Shown: in pieces, positions 43,822 to 55,321 of the stretch
Layout of the letters: the number at the start of each line of letters is the position of its first letter
Numbering within the stretch: position 1 is the first letter of the stretch
NCBI GenBank assembly: GCA_014218235.1
Contig: CM024755.1
Span: 80,150,631-80,214,630 of the forward strand
Direction of reading: 5' to 3'
Length of the DNA: 64,000 nucleotides
From: Colocasia esculenta
Lineage: Eukaryota > Streptophyta > Magnoliopsida > Alismatales > Araceae
Notes under the pieces: generated by a model
Told to the model about the DNA's origin: nothing
Seen by the model: only the letters and a program-made list of their open reading frames with translations
The model's database searches: none
Translations under genes and position numbers: made by a program

Positions 43822-44622
43822 TCATGTCTCTCTCTCTAGCTCACGGTCCCCGCGTGGCTGGATTTCCTTGTACTCTCTGAGGTACGCTTGATATGTCTCA
43901 CGCTCCTCGTGCAGCGTGGGTGGTAGTGCCTGAGTGGCACAAGCACGCCATATTGCCAAGGCGCTCCGCACAGCCTGCTCGTCCTCCGGATCTCCTAAGC
44001 GTCTCTTCTTCATAGGAGGTAGATGTGATGGTGCAAGTAATTTTGTCCTTAGCTTCCCGATCTGAAGATAGCACCTCTGTGGGTTGTAGAGCACCATCGC
44101 CATGTTCCCCACAAGCTGTAGGTCTAGTCCGCACCCGAGAGGAAGCCGGATGTCCACTCCGCGTAGCGCAGATATGTCCAAGGTGAAGTGCTCCACCGGA
44201 AGTGTGTTGAGGTACAGCTGCCATGCACTCCGTGTTTTCTTGTCCGCTGTCCTACAAATAACTTGATTGGGGAATTTGGCCGCACCGCCAATAAAGAATA
44301 ATGGATGGCACCCAAAGATCTAACTCTCAGTAGTGGGGTTTTCTATAGGCTTAAATTTTATCCTCACTCCCAACCAACACTCTAGGAGGATCATGGAGCC
44401 ATAGAGTGGCCCCCCCGTAGCCGCAGAGGTGAGACCCGCATAAAGGTAGGCCAAGACTACGTGAGAAAGGGAGAGTCCCCGCCATACACCACTAATGGCA
44501 CTCAAGATCGCATAGTCTATGAGGTGATCTCCTAATGGGAAAAGTACTACCCCACACAAGCATATGGCCACGGCTTTGGCTATCTCTTGGTAGTTCCCAC
44601 ACTTGTTCTTGCAGTGAGATAT

Positions 44623-47600
44623 TGTCACGTCCCGAGAATTACGCAGCGGATATTAATTCAAAGAATTCGAGTCGATATCTTGAGACGTGGACAGTCGGCA
44701 AATAAGCCTCTAGCTAGCACGCACTAAATGTGTATCAACACAACATCATAATAGGGCCCAAGTGTTGAATTCCATATAAATTGTAATTAGATCTCAGCTC
44801 ATTTTATCAAAATTGGAAACTAGTATAGGACTGAGACTCAATAAAAGGGAAAATTACACTTATTCCTCACTTCCTACTACATTGTACTAATGCTCAAAGT
44901 AATCTACTATAACTAGACTCATAGTTGGAACGCTCATCACTCGGTCGCATTCCCATCCTCGACTTGCTCTTCCTCTTGAATGTCATAGTCACCTAGATTG
45001 GGTAAAAGTAGGGGATGAGCAAACTAGCCCAGTAGGATTTATATCTCAATGTGCGAGCAATGATATAAGTGATTAACATTTTAGAACTAGGTAAGTACGA
45101 TGAATGTCATGATATGCATGTGCGAATAAAACAGATTTAAAACATGATGCATGAAACAAGCTAGATAGAGTGATCATGATAGAATAAGATCTGGAATGAT
45201 ATAACAAGAGAGAACTAGCAATAGATCACTTTGTACAAGCACGCAAGATTTCACTTGATGTCAAGAACACAAGACATTACTAATTGCATTAAATGCAAGA
45301 TGGCCATATCACGCAAGCAAGCAAGAATGTACTAGCACGATAAAGTAACGCTAATCAGGCACGTAGACACTAATGTACACCAAGGAAAGATCCACCAAGA
45401 ATGCACACTAGGACACGTGTATGTGGTTATCGTATCTATCATTCAACAAGCAAGAAAGTACTCCCAGCGCAGATGCAACGCCAGTAATCATTATACCTCA
45501 TGGTTAACATTATATCTATGACTCGCCGTCATTGGGGCTAGATTGGAGCCCTTGGACACACGTCGTGCCCTCTCAGCATCTCTTGTAAAATTTTAAATGT
45601 AGATACCCACAGTCATTAATAATGGCCAATGAGAGTTTCAAAATGTAGCATGTGTAATCTCATGTTCACGATGATGATGAGAAGAAGTAAATAATTAAAT
45701 TGAACATGATTTCATGAGAACAATGGTCAAGAGATAAATTCGGTAGCAGAACGGTACGATTTATAATTTAGTTCAATCTTTACATTAATGGCTTTAGTCT
45801 AGATTGTAATTCACGCTTACGAGAACAAGAAGAGAAAGGAAGTGCACGCTAGAGATGTATAAGTGTGTAGTGATATACACGTGTCAATTCACAATCCATC
45901 GGTCTCAAACTCTCGGAAAACACTTACATGATGGCTTGCAAAGTTCAATGTATTTAACTACATATGGGTTTACAAGATTTTAAGATAATATTTATCATTT
46001 AAATCAAGCTAGATTGGTAACAAGAGCAAATCACAAGTTTCATGTATGATCATTTCATTAAGAAAGCAATTAGAATAATATTCATGTAATTAAGGATTTT
46101 TCAATGGGTTAAACACTTTTAAGCCATTAAATAGACATCATGCAATGATCAGACCCAAGACAGGCAATATTTTGCAAAGGTAGTGTCGACACACCCCTTA
46201 CTGGTGTCGACACTATGCTCCAAACACAAGGCAAAAAAATGAAGAATTGGTCAAGTAGTGTCGACACTAGAGACAGCTTCCAGAAACCTTCTAGCTAATA
46301 TGGGACAGTGTGTCGACACTAGTTCAAGTAGTGTCGACACTAGAGACCTTCCAGAACACCTTTTGGGCAAAACTGGTCAAGTAGTGTCGACACTAGTTCA
46401 GGTAGTGTCGACACTCGAGGCATTCCCAGAACACCTTCTGGGCTAATCTAAGACAGTGTGTCGACACTAGATGAGGTAGTGTCGACACTATAGGCCCTCC
46501 CAGAACAACACATATAGGTCAAGTGCAACCCGAAAACACATCTCATGTAGGATTTACTTACCCTGCTTATAACTCTCTAAAGAATGACATTTGGACAAAA
46601 CGTTCAACACAAAAGATGACGAGGACAACTAGTAGAAGAACTTTGATGTTGGGGGTTTGATCTAATTTGGTCTCGAATCCCAAGAAAATATATGAAGAAC
46701 ATAAAGCTAAGTGCAGCCCGAAATCACAGTATCATGCAGCGACTCTCTTAACATGCATATAACTCTCTAACGAAAGCCTTGTAGACAAAACGTCCAACAT
46801 GGAAGATGATCGTGACTTCAATTAAAAAAACATGCATGAAGGAAGTTTGGTCTAATTCAATACGAAATCGCGTGCATAATAAGAAGAACAGGAAAAACCC
46901 TAACAGTGCGCGACTTTGGCAAAATGCTTGTAATTCAAAATCTACTAGATGAAATTCGATGACACCAGTGGGAAATGAAAGTTAACTTGATGCTATACAC
47001 ATTGGTATAGGATATGTTAAGGTTTGGCCTGAGAAAACCTACCTTCTGGGTTGAAGAAGTCTCATTTTTCCAGAAAACCCGTGTTCAGACCACTTGGAGG
47101 AGAACGCTTACCGCTTCGTGTATACTGCATGGAATTTGGGCATTCCACTTGGGTTAGAACGTAGACTTGACCCTCTTTCCAGGGGTATAAGCCTTGTAAG
47201 GTTTGGTTTAGGTTTGACCTACCTTTGGTCGACTTCAAGATGACTATCTGTGCAGGTCGCAGCAGACACAACGGGGAAGAAGAACGGCTTGGTGTGGGGA
47301 TCTCCTGCTCCCCCAGCTGCCAAGAACTCCTCCACACGACCCTAGCAAGTTCTAAAACTCGTTCCTAAGGTTTGGTGAAGAGTATTTAAGCAACCATGGT
47401 GTTTTAGGAGTCCTATTATGACTAGGAAAGCCAGGTTGCGGTTTTGACAGGTTAGTTTCCTACTTAGGGAGGATTCCTTCCCCCCATAGAGTGTGTGAGG
47501 CTTTAGGAAACCTCCCACCATAGTTAGGCATGATTTGGGTTGCCAAGAATGCATAATTGCATCCCAATTTAACTCAAATTGCCTTTTTTCTAATTTCAAC

Positions 47601-47882
47601 CTATTTAGAGTTACGAATTTTCCCTACATTTTCTAGCTTTATTTGATTATTGGGCCAAATGATGTCCATTGACCCAATTATGATATTGGGTCATTAATCT
47701 ATAATATTGGAAGTCCCTCCAACAATCTTATTTAAATTTTGATTGCGTCGTATTTCCGTGTTAACGGTTTTCCAACTTGTTATAGCATGTACGATAATGA
47801 TGCGTATGTTTTACATACTTGGAAATTATTTATTTCCATTTATTTGAATGCTTTATATAACTAAAATTTCCGGGGTGCTACA
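44623..47882 (-). mobile_element. solo LTR of a chromovirus/Tekay-type gypsy element
   Basis: 3260 bp with ends TGTCAC...GCTACA. The flanks GATAT (44618-44622) and AATAT (47883-47887) form a near-perfect target duplication differing by G/A. No internal region is present. The minus-strand start TGTAGCACCCCGGAAA is the usual start of Tekay-type LTRs, so I read it as minus. It interrupts exon 2 of the DUF7745-like gene. Four GTCGAC pair modules lie at 46185-46486. The remaining sequence shows no gene. Confidence 0.9.
46185..46486. repeat. four GTCGAC-N15-GTCGAC modules in gypsy solo LTR
   Basis: Pairs start at 46185/46206, 46312/46333, 46386/46407 and 46460/46481, all with exactly 15 bp between cores. 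One unpaired core is at 46260. Three of the four have arms GTCGACACT and AGTGTCGAC around nine variable bases. Spacers contain repeated CCAGAACACCTT. Confidence 0.92.
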
Positions 47883-48632
47883 AATATGACCCACTTAGAC
47901 AACGAAACTAGGTGAATATGTTGAGGGCTGATCATGGTGTAGACATCCCCGGGATCCATCATGAACTCACCTAGGATAAGCTTTGGATTGATGGGTTCGA
48001 CGGTGCAACAAGTTTTCTGCTCATCTCCCCGTTTGGTCTTGGGAAAAGCCATGAATGCCTCTACCTCCTCAAGAAGGACGGTCGCCTCAAACTTTGGAAA
48101 AAGGAAGGTATGGGTCTATGGATGCCAAAGCTCGATCAAGGAAGTGATGCTATGCCAATTAAAGGATATTTTGTGGTAGTTGTGGGCCGCTATCAACACA
48201 CCCCCCAAACCCCACTCTCTCAAGAAACGGATCACATACATGGGTAAGGCTTTAATCATAGGTGCGATCCATGTGAGTTTGGAATATCGGCGGGAGCCGG
48301 GGAAGAGCTAGAGGAGAAGAGGAGAAAGAAAAGAAAGAAAAAAGAGGAGAGAGGAGAAGGTGCATTAATGAAGAAATTCGGAGTTAAAAAATAACTGAAA
48401 ATTGAAAGACCAAGTTACATACCTCTCTCACATCCCCATTGTTGCTTAGATGATTGGGGACGTCTGTCAGCCTCAAGAGCTCGCTATAGGACGTCCAGGC
48501 ATGCTTGGGACCTTCATAGGGAACCTCCTCACCCATGAGAGCACTTGGAGCTCTCCTCATGGCCATTGAAGCTTGAAAGCTTGAAGAGAAGAAGGGAAGG
48601 GTGTGAGCTACGAATTTGGGCCTCTCTCCATC

Positions 48633-48640
48633 TATTTATA
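48633..48640 (-). promoter_or_regulatory. TATA box of antisense gene
   Basis: TATAAATA on the minus strand in GTGTATAAATAGATGG, 67 bp before the ATG at 48566, with a CT-rich leader between. The gene seems to have its own promoter, independent of the LTR. Confidence 0.7.
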
Positions 48641-50005
48641 CACACTTGGGACTCCTATTCATGATGGGAGAAGGTTGAGAAGGGCCTATAGGAGTTAAAC
48701 CCGGATTAGAGAGCTTTGGGAGTCCAAGTGGGAAGCAAACATAGAGTTCTCGGGTGGCCTTTTGTGTTCAGGGTGCAAAACCTGTGATCGCGACATATCG
48801 ATACGTCACCACCTGGTAGCGACAGACTCATCGTCGCATTCACTTTAAGGTAGCGACGGTCATACTGTCGCGTTCAATGTTTGAGTGTTGTTGGTTAATT
48901 CCTTCGCATTCACACGATCATTATTGCTACTTCAAGATGTGTTTGCACTTATGATAAATTCTTCCAATTGTTTTGCGTGCATTTTGAGTTTGTATCCTGT
49001 TCTTTATTGTTTTCTCTTTATTTTTGAAAATCCATAAAAATAAAAAAAATGCAGGAAAATCCATAAAAATCCAAAAAATCAGAAAATCAAAAGACGGCTC
49101 GTCAGGTAAGTATTTCTAACCCTAATCCCTCTGCATTACTATATGGTATCTACTCTATTATATCATCTCAAGGACCGGCTGGTTCTCAGTGTGTTCCAGG
49201 ATCTGAGTTCCCCTTCACCAAAAACAAGGATGATCTAAGTGCACACTGTTAATCGTTGGATAGGCTGTTAGATGATATGACTCGGGAACGAAGGGTTCTA
49301 TCGCACGCCAGGGATGCGAAGTATCTTGACCCTTACTCGTGTTGTCTATCAATATTATCCTTAAGTATTTGTTATTTTCTCCTTTTCTTTGTATTTTATT
49401 TTATGATTTCTTTTCTTTTAGCCCAACATGCATCATTTAGGATTTTTGAGCTTCATGCTTCATGATTTGTCAAAGCCAGCTTCGCAATGATGTTTCTACC
49501 AGATCTTCATTTCTCAGACAAGGATCTCATTCCATTTCGAATTTAAAAGTCTTCTTTGAGCTAGTTGCTCGGCCCAGTTTGCCAGTATGGTTCCTATTTA
49601 GGATTCCTCTCATCCCCATTCATTATAACAGTCATCACTTTCCCTCTGATCCGCTCATTAGTCGTGAATCGCTCAAAGGCCAGAGTCGAATCGACCCGCC
49701 GGACAGCACCTATCCCCTAATGAACGAAACATGCACGCTAAAAATAGCCACAATACCTCTTGAATCAAGAGGTTGATTATTTCTTTTCTTTTGATCTTTG
49801 TTCGTCCCAGATAGGAACCATCCGTGCACTATGTTCCATCCGTGTTCAAAGATCGCCGGATAGTTCTCGCTGCTTATTCGTTCAGAATTGGTGTCTCTTT
49901 ACCTTGATGCTCGCTTTTCATCTCATTCCGCTTCACTCCGCTACATCGTCATTTCATGTCATTCTCTGCTCCACTATCGCTCCATTCCCTTGCAAAGCAG
50001 GCATC
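48641..50005. other. Tat 3' region upstream of antisense gene
   Basis: No gene is supported. It holds dyads near 48787, 48817 and 48852, an A-rich CCATAAAAATCC repeat (49030-49090) and CT-rich sequence. The last 120 bp (49900-50019) match, in inverted orientation, 52170-52290. Confidence 0.6.
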
Positions 50006-50019
50006 AAGGAGGGGCAATC
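50006..50019 (+). other. polypurine tract of Tat element
   Basis: AAGGAGGGGCAATC directly before the 3' LTR start at 50020. It is purine-rich with a short degenerate end. Confidence 0.75.
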
Positions 50020-51488
50020 TGTAGACACCCATTTCTGGCCCATAAGTCGAGCAAAATTCCTTGTCATATCGTTGATGCCCCATGTTGGCTCATCATCGCC
50101 AAGCTGGCTTTCTCCGATCATGGTATCATTCTTGTTAGTTCATCTCCCTGGTGGGTTCTTCCTGGTCAAATCAACCAGTCTTCTTCATCATCTCATAGCT
50201 CTCTGGGTTAGGAATCCAACGCTTCAAGCCGCATGTCAATCCGGTACTTATGCAAGAAGACCAGATACTTTGTATGGCCATATGCTGAAAAGTCCCTGAA
50301 GGCGACAGGCTCCCTATCGTTTTCTTATTAAGAAGACGATGCCCTTTCTGTCGCTAACTGGCCATATACTGATTTGCCTCACAGTTGAATCGATTTCCTT
50401 TAGACGGCGACACCCCGATACGTCGCGTCCTAATCTGGCCTTTTATTCTCTGAAAAATCACCAGAAAATATTTCAAAAGCTTTCCTTGTAAGGAAGGCGA
50501 CGTATCGAGGCCTCGCTACCTGATAGCGACCATGAGTCTGTCGCGTTCTAATTTCCATGCAGCGTACCCTTTCCTAACCTGACTTGGACCCTTGCTATTC
50601 GTGAATATTCTGACTTTTGATTGACCTAGAGGCGTCCAAATCTTGCCAAATTTGGAGGAGACCCTCTTTTGAAGGTCCTTTCTGAGTTTTGATTGCCCTT
50701 GCATGAGCATGCTTTCCCAAAGTTGGACCATTGCCCATTATTCCTCTCACAGCCTGTTCAGGAATAACAGGGTATAAATCTCTCCATACAACACCGTTTA
50801 GGGCAAGGTCGGCTGCTGGGTCTTCGTCTCCCAGGGTGCTCCAACTTCTCAGAAGAGTCATCTGCCTCCAAACGACCAGGAAGTGCCCCCCAGGGCGTTT
50901 TCTCCCTGCCTATGCTTTCTCTCTCCCCTTTTCCTTCAATTTTCTCTTCATTCATGCATGCATAGATTTGTTTTTCCATAGTTTTGCATTAGAACACTCC
51001 ACACACACCGTTTTTAAACACCCGTTAAAACCCCACCCCACGTGAGTTCCCTCCAATTAGCTCATGTTTATTCATGTTTTTGGGATGGATTCTTCATAAA
51101 CGAATTCTCTAATGGGTTTTCCTTTGTTTTGATGTTCTCGGCTGGGTTTAAAAGATAGTAGAAGCACGAGGCTCCTGCCCCTTGGCTGTCTAAGGAGCAG
51201 GAAGAGAAAGAACCCACGGTCTTCATCCTCTGAAGCAAAAGGCGACCATCCAGGTGTCGCAATCTGGAAGACGACAGATTGTGCGGCGCGTTCTGGTACA
51301 AGGAAGGCGACGGCTCCATCATCGCGTTCTCAGGGTCAGGTACGCTTTCTGCAATTTTTTCCCTTTTCCAAGGCAGTTAGCAAGTGTTCTTTTGCATATT
51401 TGTTTTGCAACTGCTTTGGTGGCGATCACGGTTCATTTTCTTTAACTTCTAATCATCATCTTTTTGGGGAGCAAATCATGTGATTACA
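50020..51488 (+). repeat. 3' LTR of Tat element
   Basis: 1469 bp, partner of 28605-30079, with TATA at 50773-50779. Many differences from the 5' LTR are C/T or G/A changes within GCGAC/GTCGC dyads. Confidence 0.95.
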
Positions 51489-52169
51489 GTTGCCTTTAAA
51501 AAAGAAATGTGTTCTACCTAGTCATTGTGTTTAAAAGACTTTCATATTCCGACTGGCTCTTTCCCCATTTCGATTTAGTTGAAACATAGCAATTAAGAAT
51601 CGTGACCACACAAATCATCATGCTTATGAACACTTCCAATATTGATCGGATTCTTGCCAAATTTTATAAATGGAAAGTTTAAATCGCAACGACATTACCT
51701 GTTGCGCTTTTGGAAGGAATTGATCTTTTAGTGGGAATCAACCTTATGAATAAAGGAAGGTCATAAATGCGATGACTTGAATGGACGCATATTTATTTAG
51801 CAATAAGAACTTTCTAAAAACCATTTTAGGAAATTTCCAAAATTCACTTATGGAAATTCTTAATCGCGATAGCTAGAACAGACTCGTTTCTCATAACATC
51901 AATCGGAACCATACTGGGAATCAGAACCAAAACTACGTCGAGTTAATCTGCCATGTATTAGATCCTTCACCAATTGATTCACTAAAACGCAACCACTTGA
52001 CCCGTCGTGAATCAACCATGAGATAGGACCCCCAATGACACATCAGAAAATCCTTTAAAAATAAAAAATAGAAAAATTACTCAGATGATTAATTGTAGAG
52101 AGACACTTTGAGGCATTGTAGTATAACATGAAATTTACTCAGTATGCTGTCAAATTTGGCGTGTCTATA
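51489..52169 (-). repeat. inner part of older inverted Tat LTR
   Basis: Continues 27839-28604. On the minus strand it begins TATAGACACGCC at 52169, close to the TGTAGACACC start of the younger LTR with TG changed to TA. It is the 3' LTR of the inverted element to the right. Confidence 0.7.
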
Positions 52170-53371
52170 GCTGTCTTGCCTTGGCGTCTGCTTTGCAAGG
52201 AAGTGGAGCGTAAAAGACACGAAATGAAAGCAATGAAGTGGAGTGAAAATAGTGGAGTGAAGTGGAATGACTAAAAAGTAGATGCCAAGGTGTGATGAGA
52301 CATGTCTTCAACGACATATGATAGGAGTTGTTCTTTAGCTCTAGATGAAGAGGCTTGAAGAAAGTCTCAAGAGATAACCAATTGTTTGGACGAAAGGAAA
52401 GGGTATGCACATGGGTACGAAGGAGGAGAGATCAACTTCCAGCGTAGGGGAAGTACTTACAGATACAATCTAGTAGGTTTCACCATTAGGGAGCGTTTAC
52501 CAGCTTGTGGACGTGCTGCAGCCAAGGTGGATTTATGGGAAAAAAAGATGAATTGATATAGAATCCAAAACAAGGGTTTCTCAAAAGACAGTCTGAAAAT
52601 ATCAACAAGGTGAACTGAGTACTTGGCTCGGAATGAAATATTGCATGTTAGATGGAATTAGGGATAAGTGACTCTCCTCAGTTAAAAATGAGAGTGATTC
52701 TCCAGCAATGAGCTCAAAGTCCTATATGATGCATGCTGGGATAAAAGAAAAAGATTAAACAAAAGAAAATATAAAATAATTAAGGATAATATTGTTACAA
52801 TATTGAGTTAAGTCAAGACACCAAGTTTTCTCAGACGTGGGTCCGTCCTCCTATTTGGGCGAAGCGTAAAGGCCTATCCTCGAGTCTAAGAATTCTCTAA
52901 AATTATCTTTATTTTTTATCAAGGGGAACTCAAACTTCAGATTCATCAAGGCCTCAAGGTTCTTGATATGCTTTAATAAAGTATACCATATAGCAGGAAC
53001 ACAAAGAAGGGTGATACCAAAAATTACCGAAGATGAGCATGAAGTTCACAACAAAAGATGCGTATCTAGACCTGCGCTAAAAAATTGATCAGCAATGACA
53101 AGTATAGATATAAAGCACAAACATTGAAATAATGATGCTTGTAAATCGCGACAGGTTGACTGGTTTGTATACATACCTGAATCGCGACGACTTGGTCAGT
53201 CGTGCATTAACTTCCACAGTCGCAGTGGGAGTTGAAGTAAGGCTCTTGAATCGCGATGTATGTGCCCGTCGTGATTTACATCAATTTCCACCCAAGGCCA
53301 AATTAACTTGCATGTTTCATGGTTCTAATGGGCTTAGCACTTGGCCTCCAGATTTTGCACAACCATAGGCT
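52170..53371. other. older Tat 3' region and gene-upstream sequence
   Basis: No gene is supported. Bases 52170-52290 match the inverted 49900-50019 (GTCTGCTTTGCAAGG...AGTGGAGTG-like), including a decayed polypurine tract at the LTR edge. N10 dyads lie near 53147, 53175 and 53253. Confidence 0.6.
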
Positions 53372-53380
53372 TATAAAAAG
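53372..53380 (+). promoter_or_regulatory. TATA box of plus-strand DUF7745-like gene
   Basis: TATAAAAAG, about 108 bp before the ATG at 53481, followed by CTCTCTCC-type leader sequence. It matches in position the TATA box of the homologous gene at 48566. Confidence 0.7.
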
Positions 53381-53480
53381 CCTCTCTCCTTGCTCTCCCA
53401 AGCATTTTACACTCTCTAAAGCTCAAGAATCAAACATTGACCAAGGGAGAAGAAGAGAAGAGGAGTTCAAGGAAGGAGCC

Positions 53481-54967
53481 ATGAATCAAAGTGGTTCTCC
53501 TCCATCCAAGAGACAGAGAACTAATGATTTTCAGAGATTGCACAAGGTGGGAGGACACATTAGCAGATTAATTCAAGCCAAATTGGTGAGTTGATGCATT
53601 GAATTATTGTTCTTCAATTCTTTGTTCTTGTTCTTGATGATCATGATGTTCTCTCCTCTTTTGTCTTCTTTTTTGTCTTTTCCCTTTCTCTCCTTCTTCC
53701 AACCCCATCTCATCTCCATACTCCAATGACTTATGTTGCTACCATCCCATCCAACCTATGCATGCACCACTCTCATGGCCAATTTTTTTTGATTTCATAG
53801 GATTACCCACTTTTTAGAGGCGCTAGAAGATACATGAAGTTTCTTTGGCTCCAAAAATTGACCTCTTTCATTAGTCTTGACATGAAAGCCATCCTTTCTA
53901 TATGAGGTATCCAGAACTTAGCTGTCTATGCTAAACATTATCATGAAATTCACCTTGATTGGGCGGCCATGGGTGCTCTAGTTGAGCTTTGGCATCCACA
54001 TACACACACTTTCCTTTTCAAAATCTTTAAAGACACTATCCTATTGTAAGAAGTTGAGATTTTGTTAGGTTTGAAGCGGATGAAAAGACGTGATGAAGAA
54101 GACATGATGATTATGCCGAGGGAAATTACAAATAAGGAGGTGCTAGAGAGCTTCATGGGGAGCAAAAAGGCGGCCCATGATGTCCAAGTCCTTAAAGGAA
54201 TCAACTTGCAAAAATTGACAACTTGGACACTTAAGGAGTTGCCAAAGGCGAAGGATGATGGAGGACTAGAGAAGGTGATGAAAGGCTTCGCCATATGCTT
54301 GGCGAGAGCCCTCCTCTTTCCATCCATAGACAATATACTTGAAGAAAAGAACATGAGTGCAGTATGCAGCATATGGGAAGGCGAGAGATTGGGACTAACG
54401 GTGCTAGCCTATCTCTACAGCGGGCTCACGGTGGTGAGATTGGGTAAGCCTCCTTACGGATCCATGTTATTATTCATATGTTGGATTGACTTGCACTTCA
54501 AATTTGATGTGAACAATGAGGCAACAAGCTCATCCCGAATCTTCTTCAAAAGTTCACTCCGACACATGGATAGCTTGGTTGGCTTAGAATGGCGTGTTGC
54601 TAATCGCATGCCTCAACTCAAGACACATACATGTTGGCGTGATCATCTCTGAAGCATGCCATAAAATGCCTTCGCTTGTATTCCAAAGCCACTTCTAACC
54701 AAGGATTTACGAACAATATTAGCACCCAGTGTGGAACTCTGGCTTATTGGGGTGATTGAGTTTGTGCTCTACAACGCACACCATTGCCTTTCTTAGCTTG
54801 GACTCCCTAGGTGCATCTTTGAGGGGCCGTCCCACCTTCCGCCGATCAAGCAACGAGAGCTCAGAACCAACGGCGGCGGAGAGGAGACAGACACAATCAA
54901 AGATCTGTGGAAGATATGCACTTATAGGCAACCGATCCCAAATGTAGAGGAGACTCAAGATGATTAG
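53481..54967 (+). pseudogene. two-exon DUF7745/PMD-like gene, older copy
   Basis: Exon 1 is 53481-53585 (35 codons, MNQSGSPPSKRQRT; donor TTG|GTGAGT). Exon 2 starts at 53801 after TTTGATTTCATAG, phase 0, and runs to about 54967. It is a homologue of 43822-48566 with the same intron position and phase. Shared blocks include LVELWHPHTHTFLF, FAICLARALLFP, VLAYLYSGLT, PPYGSMLL and GPSHLPP. In-frame stops at 53903 (TGA), 54047 (TAA), 54650 (TGA), 54662 and 54795 show decay. The central 54062-54652 stretch is still open (196 codons). It belongs to the older inverted Tat element. Function is unknown. Confidence 0.75.
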
Positions 54968-55321
54968 ATGAATGGATGACTTATGTAAGAGAGCTCAAAA
55001 AGTTGGCCAAAAGTTGCTGGTTGTAAGAGTAGAAATTAAATTCCTTGATAAAAATGATCAATATCCTTTATTTTGGCCAAAAATAATGTGTACAGTAATT
55101 ACATCCATCAAAACAATGTGATTTTGCCTCAAATTGCAAAAGCTTGGGTGGACTCTTAGAAACCGTGACTGACACAGACGTCGCGCTTTTCTTCATTATC
55201 CGCGACCAACCAAAGCGTCGCTTTTCAAATGAACCGCGACCACCATCCCCGTTGCAATTCAAATTGTACCTTAAACTTCAAAATTTTGCTCCTCAAACTC
55301 AGCGCCCAGGGCAATGATGAC
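54968..55321. other. spacer between old gene pair, part 1
   Basis: About 350 bp with no gene. It contains N10 dyads near 55167, 55201 and 55233. It ends with ATGAC (55317-55321), the target duplication of the following solo LTR, and continues at 59461. Confidence 0.6.

Larger units (their letters stand above)
43822..48566 (-). pseudogene. antisense two-exon DUF7745/PMD-like gene, split by solo LTR
   Basis: Exon 1 is 48566-48423 (48 codons; donor GAG|GTATGT). Exon 2 starts at 48307 after CTCCTCTAG, in phase 0, runs to the solo LTR at 47882, resumes at 44622 in the same frame and ends at 43822. It encodes RYSKLTWIAPMIKALPMYV, LIELWHP, then AVAICLCGVVLFPLGDHL and LAYLYAGLTS, which recall the DUF7745 / plant-mobile-like proteins of plant transposons. 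I am sure of the homology to 53481-54967 but less so of the family name. In-frame stops are TAG 48118-48116 and TAG 44322-44320. A TATA box lies 67 bp before the ATG. Function is unknown. Confidence 0.75.
28605..51488 (+). mobile_element. Ty3/gypsy Tat-lineage (Ogre/Retand-like) element, 22.9 kb
   Basis: LTRs at 28605-30079 and 50020-51488 begin TGTAGACACC and end GATTACA. The target duplication is GTCGC (28600-28604) against GTTGC (51489-51493), differing by one C/T. It has a tRNA-Arg-like primer site, gag, protease with G-patch, RT, two RNase H domains and integrase on the plus strand, then two antisense genes between pol and the 3' LTR. Dual RNase H, a long tandem-repeat leader and antisense extra genes are known traits of the Tat lineage. 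The 44623-47882 solo LTR was inserted later. Pol has about ten in-frame stops and one frameshift. Confidence 0.94.
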
